The notes: generated from the letters alone by a model not told the origin. Shown: positions 32,953 to 43,735, counted from the stretch's first letter. The stretch: 64,000 nucleotides of DNA from Psococerastis gibbosa (GCA_963971405.1 OZ020486.1:6781419-6845418), one strand, 5' to 3'. Numbers and translations are program-made.

Positions 32953-34049
32953 GGTGTTACAATAGTAGTTACCATGTAAGATATATGAAATCCTAGTCCT
33001 CTACGACTTTTCGGTAGACCAAATCTTCACGTATTAAATTACATTTAAAAAAAAACTATATCCGTTTTAGGGGAGATATAGAGGTGTCCAATATCAGCAC
33101 TCGGCTTGCTGCTAATGTTTTTTTCCTAAAAATAGAAAATTAGATCAAACTACGCATTTAACTGGTTGACTCTGTTCAAAAGCTATGGATATCATAGAAG
33201 ATATGTACATATATTAGCTACGCTACCTATATAACGTCACATATATATATATATATATCTTCCCATAGACTGCGTCCGCACATTCGCAGTTGGTTTTCAC
33301 CCTATGTCAGACCCCTTCTCCACTGCTGAGCGTTATTCGAAAAGAGAAGGCCTCAGGTGAACCCTAGCTGGTAGGGGAAAAACGCCTAATGCTGCGAAAA
33401 CACCCAGTTGTCACGAGAGAGAATCAGGCCTGCCCCGTAATAGGTTTTCATACCTCGTCGTTTCTTTTATTAGTCAGTATCCCTATGTATTTCTTTAAAA
33501 ATGTTACAGCCGAAAGAGAAAAAGCTGAAAAGAGACAGGGAAGGGGTATGTGAAGAAAGGAAGGATTGTTGAGATAGTTGAAAACACAGTAAATTTCAGC
33601 AAATGACTATCCCCGGAATACTTAAGACTTTGAAATCTCCCGAAGCCTGGTAATTTAAAAGTTTTGATAGCATTTAAGAGAGTGGGGACGGTTAGGAATA
33701 GCACCTTCTGCACCAGTTTTCATGGGAAAATATCCATTCGCGAGCCATTGCAGGCAGCTGCGCCATGGGAGGTGGAAGGAGGGCTAGTACCGGTCGTAAA
33801 ATTTAAGTGGATTAGAGCTAAGAAGTACTTTTTACTCTGTAGCTATGTGAAAAGTGAAAAAGTCGGGAAAGGGCTCATGAGCGTCCGGGGGCCTTCGGGA
33901 AAAGAAAAAAAAATATTCTATCTATAGAAACAAAACTGTCTGAGTAGAAGTTCAGTTTCACGGGCAGTTTCACAATGTCAGTTGCATTCGTCTTCCAGGA
34001 ACCTAAAGTTTAGGCTATAATAAATTTTAAACTTTGGATTTTTATATTT
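32953..34049. other. Intronic stretch, AT dinucleotide tract only
   Basis: (AT)10 lies at 33239-33258. No gene, SINE or inverted repeat is recognised elsewhere in the interval. Confidence 0.4.
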
Positions 34050-34633
34050 ACTTTCCAATTTATACGTAGTAGGCTATAAGGAAAGCTTTGTGACGGTCCA
34101 AATTTTCGATTCCGAGATTTCAACGGAATTACACGTTTTAAGGTCCCAGCATCCCAAAAAAGTGGTTTTTACGAAATGTCTGTCTGTCAATCTGTCACTC
34201 TGTCTGTCTGTTTATCGATTTCCGGGCAAACTACTCGGCCGATTTTGATGAAATTTTGCATATATGTTCACAAAAATCATGCCTCCATATTATTATTTTA
34301 TTTTGGGCTAACTCAATTTGGGGGGGTTTTATTTTTTTTAAAACTCCCAAAAAAAAACTATTTGGTTTTGTGCAAAAAAATGTTTTTTGAAAAAATGATA
34401 GAAAATTCACGCTCAAATGCATTGCGTGCTCTGCCATTATTGCTGTGTGGTAATGTGTTGGTCTGACCTATCTAGAATTTACCTCACCTCCAGTGACGTT
34501 AGATGGACAACCCCCCCCCCTTGAGGCATCGGAAACCGTAGGCAAATTATTTATCATGAAATTACTCATTTTCTCTGTCTACTAATTTTGATAAATTGGA
34601 AAGCATGTTCGAGTAAACTCGGACCGGTTCTTT
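34050..34633 (+). mobile_element. Family T element, copy 6, internally deleted
   Basis: Both ends are intact (CTTTCCAATTTATACGTAG and AACTCGGACCGGTTCTTT), as are the microsatellite flanks. About 270 bp of the middle are missing: GGGGGGTTTTATT runs directly to a poly-A stretch and AACTATTTGGTTTTGTGC. The size is 584 bp against about 860. Confidence 0.7.
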
Positions 34634-35200
34634 ATTATGTGTTTAAGAATAGGGGTATATGGAATTGTAGTTCCTGGCCTACCTGCAGGTTGCAAGACAT
34701 CTTCAGCTCCAAAAAATAAATAAATCATAAGGTTACCCGTGGTTCAAGAAAGATGAAAGAACCAGTTCGAGTGACCTTGGTGAGGTCACGGGTCTCGAAT
34801 TTGCTTTCTTACTTATCAGCAGTATAATTGATATATATTGAGTGATTTCTACCATATAGAGTAAATAATTGTCTTCGGAATTAATTTTCGGCTACAACCA
34901 TTGCCCCTATCCTAAATCATTGGATTGTTCGATAGTTAAATGCTTCAACTTTTCCTTTATCTACTTTATCTTAATGGTGGCAGAACACTGGACCCAAAAA
35001 CTTTAATGAGTCTCAATCTCGGGCACGAAAAAGTATGTAAAGTAAGTTAAGGGACTCTCAATTCATTTTTTCTTGGACATAGGTTCAACTATGAAACTAA
35101 AATGTGGCCACGTCTTCGTGTTTGAACTTAACTTGCTATGATAGGAATGAGTAGACCTCCTGATTGATTGTGGGTTCCGTGACTTTGTTTACCTTTATTT
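34634..35200. other. Mostly unique, with two scraps
   Basis: A diverged family T end (GAAAGAACCAGTTCGAGTGA near 34754) and a 30-bp scrap of repeat G (34974-35003) are present. Nothing else is recognised. Confidence 0.4.
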
Positions 35201-35560
35201 TGCCAACGGCCTTACCATGTTGATTCCATTAGAGCAGAGCATGTTTCAAACTGCGGCAACTTGGTAGTGTGCACAGCGTTGGCAGGGGAACCTGGTGGGA
35301 CATGATAACGCGCTTTGGCAGTATAAGTCGAGTCCTGGTCACCTCCGATATAATCGTGTGACTTTACCATGTTCCCCAAGTGGTTCGGAATCCACTATAA
35401 TCAGGAGGTCCACCCTGTCAGTCAACTCCCCTTTCCCCGAGGTGAAAGAGTCTGCCCTTAGGGTGCCTCAAGTTAACAAACATACTCACTCCCCCCGCCA
35501 GGCTGACAGGGTTGCTTAAAAAGCAGAAATGCTGAAAGCAGGCGTTAGAAACAAACAAAC
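35201..35560 (+). mobile_element. SINE with 5S rRNA-like head, long copy
   Basis: The element starts GCCAACGGCCTTACCATGTT, which parallels the conserved start of animal 5S rRNA (GCCAACGACCATACCACGCT). Further in, GGTAGTGTGCACAGC and GCAGGGGAACCTGGTGGGA fall where the 5S intermediate element and C box would lie. The unrelated body has GTATAAGTCGAGTCCTGGTC and CATGTTCCCCAAGTGG. It ends in GCGTTAGAAACAAACAAAC. Relative to 42221-42444 it carries 129 extra bases (35400-35528), either original or inserted. Confidence 0.6.
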
Positions 35561-35599
35561 TTTCTTTACCAAAGTTCAGATCGTTGTCCACTACACTAC

Positions 35600-35835
35600 G
35601 GCTTTATCCAGCCAATCAATAACCTCCTCACTCAATTACCAAATCCCATCAGACAGCAAGTGTGACAGGTTACTGGCAATATCTACCATGTACACACGGT
35701 CATTGAGACCATCGAACATAGCAGTATATTGGTTGCCTAATGTTTTCAGATTGGTGCTGGGTGCTGCATGCCAAGTGCCCATAAGAACCACTATACTTCC
35801 ACAAGCTGGTGCCAATGTCTGATAGTAAAAGATTT
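35600..35835 (-). repeat. Repeat P, copy 1
   Basis: In reverse orientation this matches 49610-49910 at about 70-75 percent by eye. Shared blocks are CCAATCTGAAAACAT/CCAATCTACAAACAATG, CCAATATACTGCWATGTT and TCTGATGGGATTTGGTAATTG-like. The minus strand is open for 86 codons (GTWHAAPSTNLKTLGNQYTA) and could be a degenerate coding region of an unknown element. Confidence 0.5.
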
Positions 35836-36309
35836 TAAAGATTTTGGTATATACCATTGCCCAAATGGGGCAGAAAATTACTGCACAGATAATCAAAAAA
35901 TGTCAATCTTGTGTCTGAATGAAAATAAGTTATTAGATAAAAGTAAAGGAATAGGCTAACTGGGTCAAACAAAAAGTATCGCAGGATGGCACATTATTGC
36001 GGAAGAAACTAAATTCCGAATTGCTGTTGCCAAAGGACCTAAAAACTGTCGGAACTTACAAATGCCGGAATAAGTTTACTTTTCTCGAACAAGAAATTAA
36101 AGAATTACGAAGTCTTAAACTCTTCATCTGGAAATTATTTCTAATTTGGACAGGTTTCTTTCTTCCTTATTTTATTAAGCTTGATAGAATGAGTTATTTT
36201 ACACAACTGAAAATATTCAATGAATTTGAGTTTCGAAACCACAAAAAGACGCGGCAAAAGTCAAATTATATTTAAACTTTTCATTCATTTTTTTTTATTA
36301 AAAAAAAGG
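35836..36309. other. Unassigned stretch with a 92-codon open frame
   Basis: The + strand is open at 35997-36275 with a Lys/Leu-rich start (ELLLPKDLKTVGTYKCRNKF) and an aromatic C-terminus. I recognise no family, and there are no splice signals of note. Confidence 0.25.
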
Positions 36310-36475
36310 TTAATCACATTCAAACAATTTAACGAATGTCTCCGATAGACCTCTTCGCTTGCCTTTGTTGCCATGATGAGTTACGACATGTCTCCGATTG
36401 CATGGTGTGGAGAGACTAGCACAAGTACAAACACGCTACTACGTTGACAATGAAGTTGTAGAAGCTTAGAAATCA
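36310..36475 (-). mobile_element. SINE-B, copy 2
   Basis: The tail TTTTTTTTTATTAAAAAAAA leads into GGTTAATCACATTCAAACAA, AACGAATGTCTCCGATAGACC and CATGTCTCCGATTGCATGG, then GCACAAGTACAAACACGC. All are the reverse complement of SINE-B blocks. Confidence 0.6.
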
Positions 36476-36509
36476 ATGAAGGATTGTCAGTGCAGGTCAC
36501 CATTGTTCA

Positions 36510-36972
36510 GCAACTTAACTACAGCTGGCTCAACATGCCCAGTGTTGCTCAACCTGGGAATGTCTATGCGGCGCGAACGACCGCAGCTCTGGTTATTGGT
36601 CATGGTTTGTGTAGAGCCCACATGGCCAAACTTGGTCACGGAGGTCCTACCGTACGCCGGCATCGCAATGAGTCCGAGGAAGGAAAACGCGGAGCACGTG
36701 GTTGGCTAATGTCCAGCCCTGTGGCGAGCGCGGTTGGACTGTTTTGTGCTGCCTGTCAATCATATCGACCTGGTCGATGTGATTGACTTGCCATTGAAGG
36801 ACATGATTGTCCCTGCTAACAAGGTCAAGCTGCTATTTTTCAATAGTTGATTAATTGGTAATGGCCATAGTAAGAGTGATTGGGAACTAATCCCAATAAT
36901 TATGCTGTTCAAAGGGTCCCAAGACCTATGTCAGTTGAACTCCCCAAATAATAATAATAATAATAATAATAA
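36510..36972 (+). mobile_element. Second 3' end of the RNase H LINE
   Basis: From GCGCGAACGACCGCAGCTCT onward the sequence follows the 3' end of the element at 30326-32309. It carries substitutions and small indels that break the frame, through the stop (TTTTTCAATAGTTGATTAAT), the 3' UTR (GCTGTTCAAAGGGTCCCAAG) and an (AAT)9-type tail at 36945-36972. It is a heavily 5'-truncated, older copy. Confidence 0.85.
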
Positions 36973-37022
36973 CATGGGGGGGGGGGGGGCGGAGGAAAAT
37001 ATTCCCTTTTATTTGGAGTCTC

Positions 37023-37255
37023 AACTTTGACTCGTAACTGCACTTGGTTAGGTCATGCTTTCGCCTGTTTCAATGGTAAGCTTGTCTCAGCCCTCTCAGC
37101 TTGTAGTGGTTGTAGGCTGACATCTAGAACGTATACCAGTTTGCTAATGGCCAAAAATTCATACGGAAATAATACAAAGTCCGAAATCCATGCTGTCATT
37201 GGCATTGGACAAGGGGCCAAAGGGCCAATAAACAGGCCTGCGTCCATAAAAGTCC
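37023..37255 (+). repeat. Repeat C, copy 5
   Basis: GACTCGTAACTGCACTTGGT, AATGGTAAGCTTGTCTCAG, GTATACCAGTTTGCTAATGG, GTCCGAAATCCATGCTGTCA and GGGGCCAAAGGGCCAATAAA follow the repeat C order. Confidence 0.6.
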
Positions 37256-37264
37256 TTAAAAAAA

Positions 37265-37345
37265 AATAACTGTTGGAGTCTCGAACCTCGACTCTCCGGC
37301 TTATAAAGCCTAGTGAACTTCTCTACCAACTGGACTGTCGCCATC
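37265..37345 (-). mobile_element. tRNA-like SINE head
   Basis: Read on the minus strand: GGCGACAGTCCAGTTGGTAG (A box region), a possible anticodon arm GGCTTTATAAGCC and the B box GAGGTTCGAGACTCCAAC. The arms do not pair well enough for a functional tRNA. The same type of head opens the tandem array at 38755. Confidence 0.6.
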
Positions 37346-38028
37346 TTAATCTACTGAGAAGGGTTCTCTCTCGCAGTCAACAGAGAGTACACCTGTCAAT
37401 TTTAATAACTCGTGCTGTTCAAAATAATTGACAGCTCCGTCAAACTTATTAGATCTTTGGGAGGCTTCTTAGTTATTCTTGATGCCAATTAATCATGCCC
37501 ATCACTGTCAATGTCGAATATACACGTAGTAGTGGAGGCAGCAAAAGGGTTAAAGCGAAAATGTAGGCCTAATAATAAATCAAAAAGAAGGTTTATCGTT
37601 AAATGGGTCATTTATGGTCGATCCAATGGCTTAAATTACTCGAAAAGGAACGATTTTTCTAGTGAGCCCGGGCGAACATTCGCAAATTTTTAGTGTCTGT
37701 GCGCATCCATGTAGTATATATTTTAAGAGCGATTTAATTAATTATGCGGGCATACTATGGTGATTAAAGATTAACTTATTCTGCGGTTTCAAGGAAAAAT
37801 GGGCATTCAAGAAACGGCTAATACTTTAGTTCTCCAACTTATACTCTTAATGAGAAAAAGCTTGTTTATAAATTCATGTTTGCACTTTATGAGGGATGAC
37901 TATATGTACAGACGAACCTCTGTTTTTGAACTGTATTGATTGCATTTCCACCGAAAAAAAAGGCAGCTAAAAAAATAGTACCTACTGCATGCAAAACTTG
38001 TTAAAATAGAAGAGAATGGAAAATATCT
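37346..38028. other. No recognised feature
   Basis: This is unique-looking AT-rich sequence. Confidence 0.4.
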
Positions 38029-38101
38029 GTATCGATTCATTCTGAATACAATAGACTTCTAAGTTATTTGGACGCCTATTGTATTCAGAATGAATCAATA
38101 C
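38029..38101. repeat. Small foldback of 25-bp arms
   Basis: GTATCGATTCATTCTGAATA at 38029 and TATTCAGAATGAATCAATAC at 38082-38101 pair over about 25 bp (CAATAG/CTATTG included), with a 22-base loop. It has no link to the FB1 or FB2 ends. Confidence 0.7.
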
Positions 38102-38754
38102 ATACATTTTCTACTCAATTCTTGTTAAAAAGGTATTAATTAGATTTTTGTAAAGATTAGCGATGGTTTTGGAGACTGTTTTGGGCAATATACAGTAAAA
38201 AAAAAAGTGCACCTGTAAATCCGTCTAAAATAGTTTGATTCTATCCGCTGTCAAAAGAGTTAAAGGGATATGATAGGTACATTCCTGAAAATTTATAAAA
38301 TGCCAATGTTTGATTCGGAGGGATGGGGGTAATTCAAACACCTCCCCACCCTTTATGAAATTCCCATCTAATCTGACATGGGAAATGGGCTGCCTTTATG
38401 TGTACACGCAAACCCTTTTAGCTGAACGAAACTCAAGACTGATTGAGACAAGTTGCCAATTTGACTTTTTTTATTAGCTTTTCCATACATTTTTTGCCAT
38501 CTTCCATCATTTTTCATTGATCGCTATAATGAGAAAATTAGGTAATTCATACTGCAACACGTGAGTATTATATACAGTATATCCTGTGTATCGCAAGATT
38601 CTCTTCTAGGTTCATGAGAAACTCCCTAGCAAGACAACCCAATGAGGGCAGTCTGGGGACTGATGAAAGATTCTCTCTTGGCCACTGCTCTATTTGGAAT
38701 GTTGTGGTCAGCCACATGTCCGGTAGCCGCATTTTCCCTACCGACGAATATTAG
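38102..38754. other. No recognised feature
   Basis: No repeat family or gene is recognised in this interval. Confidence 0.4.
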
Positions 38755-40260
38755 GAAATGTTTTTCTACGCCGAGTCTCGAACCTTGTCCTATCGATTTA
38801 TAGTCCAATTCTCTACCAATGGGACTACGGTGCCCTTGAATTTCAATATTTTATGCTTCAATATTTATTGAAAGCTATGCGCTTGTCCTCTGCCTACAGA
38901 TTCATTTTCCAGTTGCCTATCAATGGAACTACGTTCGTGCCCTTTGAATTTTGATATTCTATTCTACTATATTTATTACGCTGCAATATGATTGAAAGTG
39001 ATAAATCAGTCATACGAGTTTTTCCTTGTTCCGTCCTACAGACCCATACAGGGACACCGAGTTTCAAAAATTCTGTGGGGGGGGGGGCAAGAATTCGGCC
39101 GGTACTCTGGAAAGTATTATGAAAATGCATTGGTAAACTTACTTTTAAAATAACAATAATGCAGAAAACGTTGACCGATTTACACTCGTATCGCTCTTTC
39201 TATACAAAATTATTGACTAAAGCCTTTATATCAAGGTTTTGTCCCTCTTCATTGTGAATGCTCATGGTTGCCATGGGATTAAGGCGCCCATTCCATTGAC
39301 CGGCTAGGGCCATTTACAAAAACGGTGACGTGGTAGCAGACATTCAAGACTTACGTGGCGTTTCCAACGACCTCGCATTGCAGAATTGACGGAAAAGTTT
39401 ATTTTCCTCTATGCCATAGTTAAAATTGATCAATGATCATACAGTAAAATCACAAACAAACAAACTAAAATTAAAAAATGGCGTCATGGGATATGTTAAG
39501 TACAAACATTTTAAAAGATTTCTATAAAAAGAAAAATTCTAATTTCCGTCAATGTCATTTGCATTCTGCAATGCGAGATCGGTGGAAACGCAACCTAAGT
39601 CTTGAATGTCTGCTACCACGTCACTGTTTTTGGAAATAGCCCTAGCCGGTCAATGGAATGGGCGCCTAAGTCTCTCTGCGTCTACGCGTGGTCGAATGAA
39701 ACTATATAAATAAATGAACTGCACTAAGAGCTCTTCGTTTCTGGGGAGGGCGGGGCGCTGCCCCCCCCAGAAACTAGTCTGCGGGGGCAAGATGGAACGT
39801 GCCCCCCCAAGTCGGCGTCATATGCCAATGGAACTTCCGTGGTGCCATTTGAATTTCAAGATTCTACGCTACAATATATTTATTGAAATAGGGCAAATGA
39901 GCTACGCGTTGCTCATTGTCCCGTCTTACAGATTCATAAGCCAATTCTCTGCCCATGGTAATACCGTGGTGCCCTTTGAATTTAAATAATTTATGCTGCA
40001 ATAATGATTGAAAGTGGAAAATCCGCTAAACGTTGCTCCTTGTCCCGTCCTACAGACTCATAGTCCAATTCTCTACTAATGGGACTACGGTGGTGCCCTT
40101 TATATTTCAATATTTTACGCTACATTAATGATTGAAAGTAGTTAATCAGTTACACGTTGCTCTTAGTCTCGCCCTGCAGGTTCATAAGCCAATTCTCAGC
40201 CAATTGGACCACCTTTTGAATTTCAATATTCTACGCTACAATAATAAAATCACGTACACG
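38755..40260 (-). repeat. Tandem array of tRNA-like units (about 110-127 bp), interrupted
   Basis: On the minus strand the first unit reads GGCACCGTAGTCCCATTGG, TAGAGAATTGGACTATAAAT and AAGGTTCGAGACTCGG, a tRNA-like head with A and B boxes. At least six units follow, at about 38829, 38937, 39841, 39968, 40092 and 40212 (position of the GGTGCC/CCTTTTGAA mark). All keep CCAATTCTCT, a CAATGG start of the A box and an AT-rich spacer (TTTCAATATTCTACGCTACAAT). The B box region is lost in most. A foldback (39283-39666) and a G-run element (39736-39800) sit between unit groups. Confidence 0.7.
39283..39666. mobile_element. Foldback element FB1-d with TAA target duplication
   Basis: GGCGCCCATTCCATTGACCG at the left pairs with CGGTCAATGGAATGGGCGCC at the right; the arms run through GCTAGGGCC and CGTGGTAGCAGACATTCAAG. 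Inner arms TTGCAGAAT and ATTGACGGAAA follow. The loop matches FB1-b in the same orientation. TAA flanks both sides (39280-39282, 39667-39669). Confidence 0.85.
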
Positions 40261-40689
40261 AGTGGCTCCTTCTCTCCTTCTCCCTGTCCCGTATGGAACA
40301 GGAGCTAATGTTATCCATCTGATCTCATGTTATATGTAAACAATTACCACATGACTGGATGATCAAAGCAAATGGGAATTCGTGTTAGTTTAACGGTAGG
40401 GAGCCGTAATGTTTCCGTTTGTGTACGTATCGTACAGTATGTACCGTACATTACGTAAGGCGGCTCAGCTGAAACCGTGGAGCCTGGGGGCACACAGGCG
40501 AACAATTTCATCACTAATATGCGTTGTAAACATGTGGAACCTATTCGGAGAAGCGTTTACAGGTGAAGGGACAATAATGTAGCAAACATCTCTGGAATTT
40601 CCTCAGGGCCAGGATATTTGGTGCCAAAGGCGTAGACGTCGATATTCTAAAAGTGCTACCTGCTCATTGCACCTATAGTACCGTCAGTC
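40261..40689. other. No recognised feature
   Basis: This is unique sequence with CGTAC-rich patches around 40424-40455. Confidence 0.4.
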
Positions 40690-40860
40690 AAGGCCGTAGC
40701 CAGGGGGGTCATGGGGGTTACACCCCCCCCCCCGCCCCGAAATGAAAAGGCTTGACACTATTGACTATAAATAATCCGATTTTGAGAGGAAAAAACTACT
40801 ATATAATATCCAATGAAATTTCTGAAACTCCCCCCCCCCTCCCCCCGAAAAAAATCTGTC
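40690..40860 (+). repeat. G/C-run element GR, copy 1
   Basis: AAGGCCGTAGCCAGGGGGG leads to a C-run, TATAATATCCAATGAAATTTCTG and a second C-run. The same order occurs at 42128-42545 and 57785-57878. Confidence 0.6.
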
Positions 40861-41090
40861 AATTTGCTGGACAGGGAGCTCACGAAAATGGGAAATGAAT
40901 ATTGAATTCAGCGATTTATGGGGTGTCTGGAGTAAACTACGACACTTCTTGAAATTTTGGCTTATGAGTGCTAAGCTCGATACACTTGAGACTGCTTGAG
41001 AATAAGCTGACACTTCAGGAGTAGGTGCCAGGTATCTTGGTATCCTGACGTTTGAACTCTGCTAACAATCAAATGGAGTTTAGTTTTATT

Positions 41091-41470
41091 GCTTTCTTAT
41101 TTAAGTTTTAGTATAATAAAGAAAGCTTTTTGATAGTCGAAATGTTAGATTTTGAGATTTCAACGGATTTGCGAGTTTTGAGGTCCCTGATAAAAAGTGG
41201 TTTTTACGAAATGTCTGTCAGTTTGTATGTCTGTTAGTCTGTATGTCTGTCAGTTTGTATCTCGGTAAGTCTGTATGACTGTCATTCTGTATGTCTGCCG
41301 GTCTGTATGTCCGTCTGTCTGTATGTCTGTCAGTCTGTATGTCTGTATGTCCGTCTGTCTGTCAGTCTGTATGCCTGCCTTTTCGTTGATTTAGCTGGAC
41401 ATTTCGCAGGTTGGTTAAAAAAAAAAATATCTCGGGATAATGTTTTTTATTTTGTGCTAACTCAAAAACT
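41091..41470 (+). mobile_element. Family T element, copy 7, diverged with expanded microsatellite
   Basis: GATTTCAACGGATTTGCGAG and AAAGTGGTTTTTACGAAATG are followed by a 170-bp array (41212-41380) mixing TCTG with TATG (TCTGTATGTCTGTCAG and variants). Then a shortened right part runs to AACTCCCAAAACTATTT. Confidence 0.6.
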
Positions 41471-41629
41471 CCCAAAACTATTTATATTGCAGGTACAATC
41501 ACTACTTTATTATTTTCTGTCTCACTGTCTATTCCGGTTTCAACTCATGTATGCGAGTACCTACCCCTATTTATTAGAGCTTATTTTTTGAATAAACATT
41601 AAAATTCTATTAAAGTAAAAAGTAAATTC

Positions 41630-41872
41630 GTGTCGGGGTGGTACTACCCGTGGTACAGGAGTTTTCAGGTTGCATCAACAGCCTCCTGTTTAACCTATCG
41701 ACAGTCAGGGAAGACTGCCGGGACCGCCGGCTTTACATGCCCTCCGAAGCATGGAAGTCAGAAGATAAATAATTGTACCACTAGAAAATTTTGGCATTCG
41801 GGTGGGACTCGAACCAGTCACCTTCTGGATGATAGTCCGAGTCGTTAGCTCTACGCCATTCTGACTACATTC
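41630..41872 (-). mobile_element. SINE-A relative with a different tRNA-like head
   Basis: On the minus strand the head reads AGAATGGCGTAGAGCTAACG, then ATCCAGAAGGTGACTGG and TTCGAGTCCCACCCG. The body shares CATGCTTCGGAGGGCATGTA with SINE-A. The distal part (GCATCAACAGCCTCCTGTTT on this strand) differs. It is therefore a subfamily or a chimeric SINE. Confidence 0.65.
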
Positions 41873-42127
41873 TATTGTTACGTACAGAAGAGATAGCATG
41901 AGATGTGTCAAATTGAGCCTCGTAGGCAACCCCATAAAGGAGCAGTTGAAGTAGGCTCGAAAGGGGCTGCAGATGACGGGGGTTCGCAGCAAATGCCGAG
42001 AGGGTTGCGTCTAATTTAATGAGATTTCCCGAGCACCTACCGCCTTACACACTGTAAGGGGTATACATCAAGGTTGCCTAATCCAGGCATCTAGGCACTA
42101 GAGCATTTTTCAAGTTTCAGATTTATA

Positions 42128-42545
42128 CAAGGCCGTAGCCAGGTTTTTTTTTCGGGGGGGGGGGGTTTCAGAACTTTCACTGGATATTATATGTATAGTG
42201 GTTTTTATTTTTCCTCTCCTGTGCCAACGGCCTTACCATGTTGATTCCATTAGAGCAGAGCATGTTTCAAACTGCGGCAACTTGGTAGTGTGCACAGCGT
42301 TGGCAGGGGAACCTGGTGGGACATGATAACGCGCTTAGGCAGTATAAGTCGAGTCCTGGTCACCTCCGATCTAATCGTGTGACTTTACCATGTTCCCCAA
42401 GTGGTTCGGAATGCTGAAAGCAGGCGTTAGAAACAACAACAACAATTTTTCCTCTCCTAATCCGATTCTGCCTAGTATCAAGCCATTTCATTTCGGGGGG
42501 GGGGGGGTTGAACCCCCATGAACCCCCCTTGGCTAGGGGCTTGCA
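42128..42545 (+). repeat. G/C-run element GR, copy 2, split by the 5S-headed SINE
   Basis: GGCCGTAGCCAGGTTTTT, a G-run, CACTGGATATTATATG and TTTTTCCTCTCCT are followed by the SINE (42221-42444). The element then resumes with CTAATCCGATTCTGCC, a G-run, GGTTGAACCCCCATGAACCC and CTTGGCTAGGGGC. The two ends are approximately inverted. Confidence 0.65.
42221..42444 (+). mobile_element. SINE with 5S rRNA-like head, 14-bp target duplication
   Basis: It starts GTGCCAACGGCCTTACCATG directly after ATTTTTCCTCTCCT (42207-42220) and ends in (AAC)n directly before the same 14 bases (42445-42458). The element begins at the 5S-like 5' terminus, as expected for a pol III transcript copied from end to end. 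It is nearly identical to 35201-35560 except for a 129-base absence. Confidence 0.75.
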
Positions 42546-42732
42546 TTTATGAGACACTCGGAGGTAGAAAAAGTGAAGTATACGAAATCCTCATGATGTA
42601 TTGATGTATTGATCTGAGAGCTGTCAAGAATATCACATATTTTAGCAGAAATGCTGCTCTACATTGGACGCATATGGATGATATGTGCAACGTCGATAAC
42701 ACCGATTGAACACAACATATAACATAACATAA

Positions 42733-42912
42733 CCAAGGACGGATCCAGCTGAAAATTTAGGGGGGGGGGGTCACAAGTTTTTTGTAAGTTTAAAAGGTAA
42801 TTTTTTGGTTGAAAAGTTGAGGTTTATTTTTTAAAATTTTGTTTACTAGGAATCTTATGGATTTAGGGGGGGGGGGGTCATGCCCCCCCCCCCCCGTGGA
42901 TCCGCCATTGAA
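42733..42912. repeat. G-run element ending in GGATCC motifs
   Basis: AAGGACGGATCCAGCTG opens and CCGTGGATCCGCCATTG closes the element. It has G-runs at both ends and an AT-rich centre (TTTTTTGTAAGTTTAAAAGG). The same plan is seen at 61608-61785 (GGGGCGGATCCAGCC to CAGTATCCGTCCTTGG). Confidence 0.55.
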
Positions 42913-43194
42913 CATAACATATACTATACCTACTCCATACAATACATACATACAAAATAAGCATTCATACATATTTACTTCCAATAAATTTAAATCAATT
43001 AATCCAGTCTAAACTAATAATTTTCCCCCTAAAACGGGCCTATACTAGCCCATAGGGTAAAACTGATTTTTTATATTGTATATTGTTTCTGTAAAGATGG
43101 AAATAAACTATTCATTCATTTTTAATTTTATTTATTTATTAATTTTTATTTACTTATTTATTTATTCATTGATGAGGGCGTCTGGAGTAAAGAG

Positions 43195-43325
43195 TTTACG
43201 GCCCGGTACACACGGACGAATTTCTCAGTTGCGATTTGCCGACGTCACTTCCTTTGTTGCCATAGGGCTAGCAGAAGATTTCTTGTCGATTTCTCAGCAA
43301 TTTCGCCAAGCGTGAAGCCGACCCC
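43195..43325 (+). repeat. Repeat H, copy 1
   Basis: CGGCCCGGTACACACGGACG, GCGATTTGCCGACGTC, GCTAGCAGAAGATTTCTTGT and GTGAAGCCGAC recur at 46303-46445 and, diverged, at 53340-53450. The function is unknown; it may be the end of a DNA transposon. Confidence 0.5.
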
Positions 43326-43589
43326 ACAAAAGTACTATGGTTTCTCCTAGACACTCCGGGTGAAATCGTCTGAATCAGACTCTGCGGTTATGCACCACCC
43401 TATCCCAACAATGGAAAAGACGTGGGCAACTTGCGACTAAGATAATCGTCAGTCCTAAAATATACTGTGGCCAATTTGCGTTAGTCGCGACGACGTGTAA
43501 ATACATCAATAACTAGAGGAGTATTTCTTTTTCTTTTAGTCTATGGTATTACTTCCAAGCGTTGCGACATTTTTGATAACTGTATACAA
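43326..43589. other. No recognised feature
   Basis: This is short unique sequence between repeats. Confidence 0.4.
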
Positions 43590-43735
43590 TGAAGCTTTCA
43601 ATAGCACGACGTACGGGGACCTGAAGAGGCTGCCCGAGGGCAGAACAGAATGGAGAATCCGGGGCGTGTTGCTAGAAAGCAACCCCTTGTGGCTGTTCAC
43701 CAGAAGAAGAAGAAGAAGAAGAAGAATACGATGGC
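43590..43735 (+). mobile_element. LINE 3' scrap with GAA tail
   Basis: The reading YGDLKRLPEGRTEWRIRG leads into (AGA)n at 43702-43725. It resembles the scrap at 1610-1790 and has the basic, Trp-containing style of LINE C-termini. Confidence 0.4.

Noticed and set aside
33239..33258. (AT)10 tract as a regulatory element
   Set aside because: Ordinary dinucleotide microsatellite with nothing around it to suggest a role.
37265..37345. Functional tRNA gene on the minus strand
   Set aside because: Anticodon stem is irregular (only GGC/GCC pairs around the loop) and there is no closing acceptor stem.
42221..42444. Functional 5S rRNA gene
   Set aside because: Similarity fades after the first part, the expected 3' complement to the start is absent, and it has an (AAC)n tail and target duplications.
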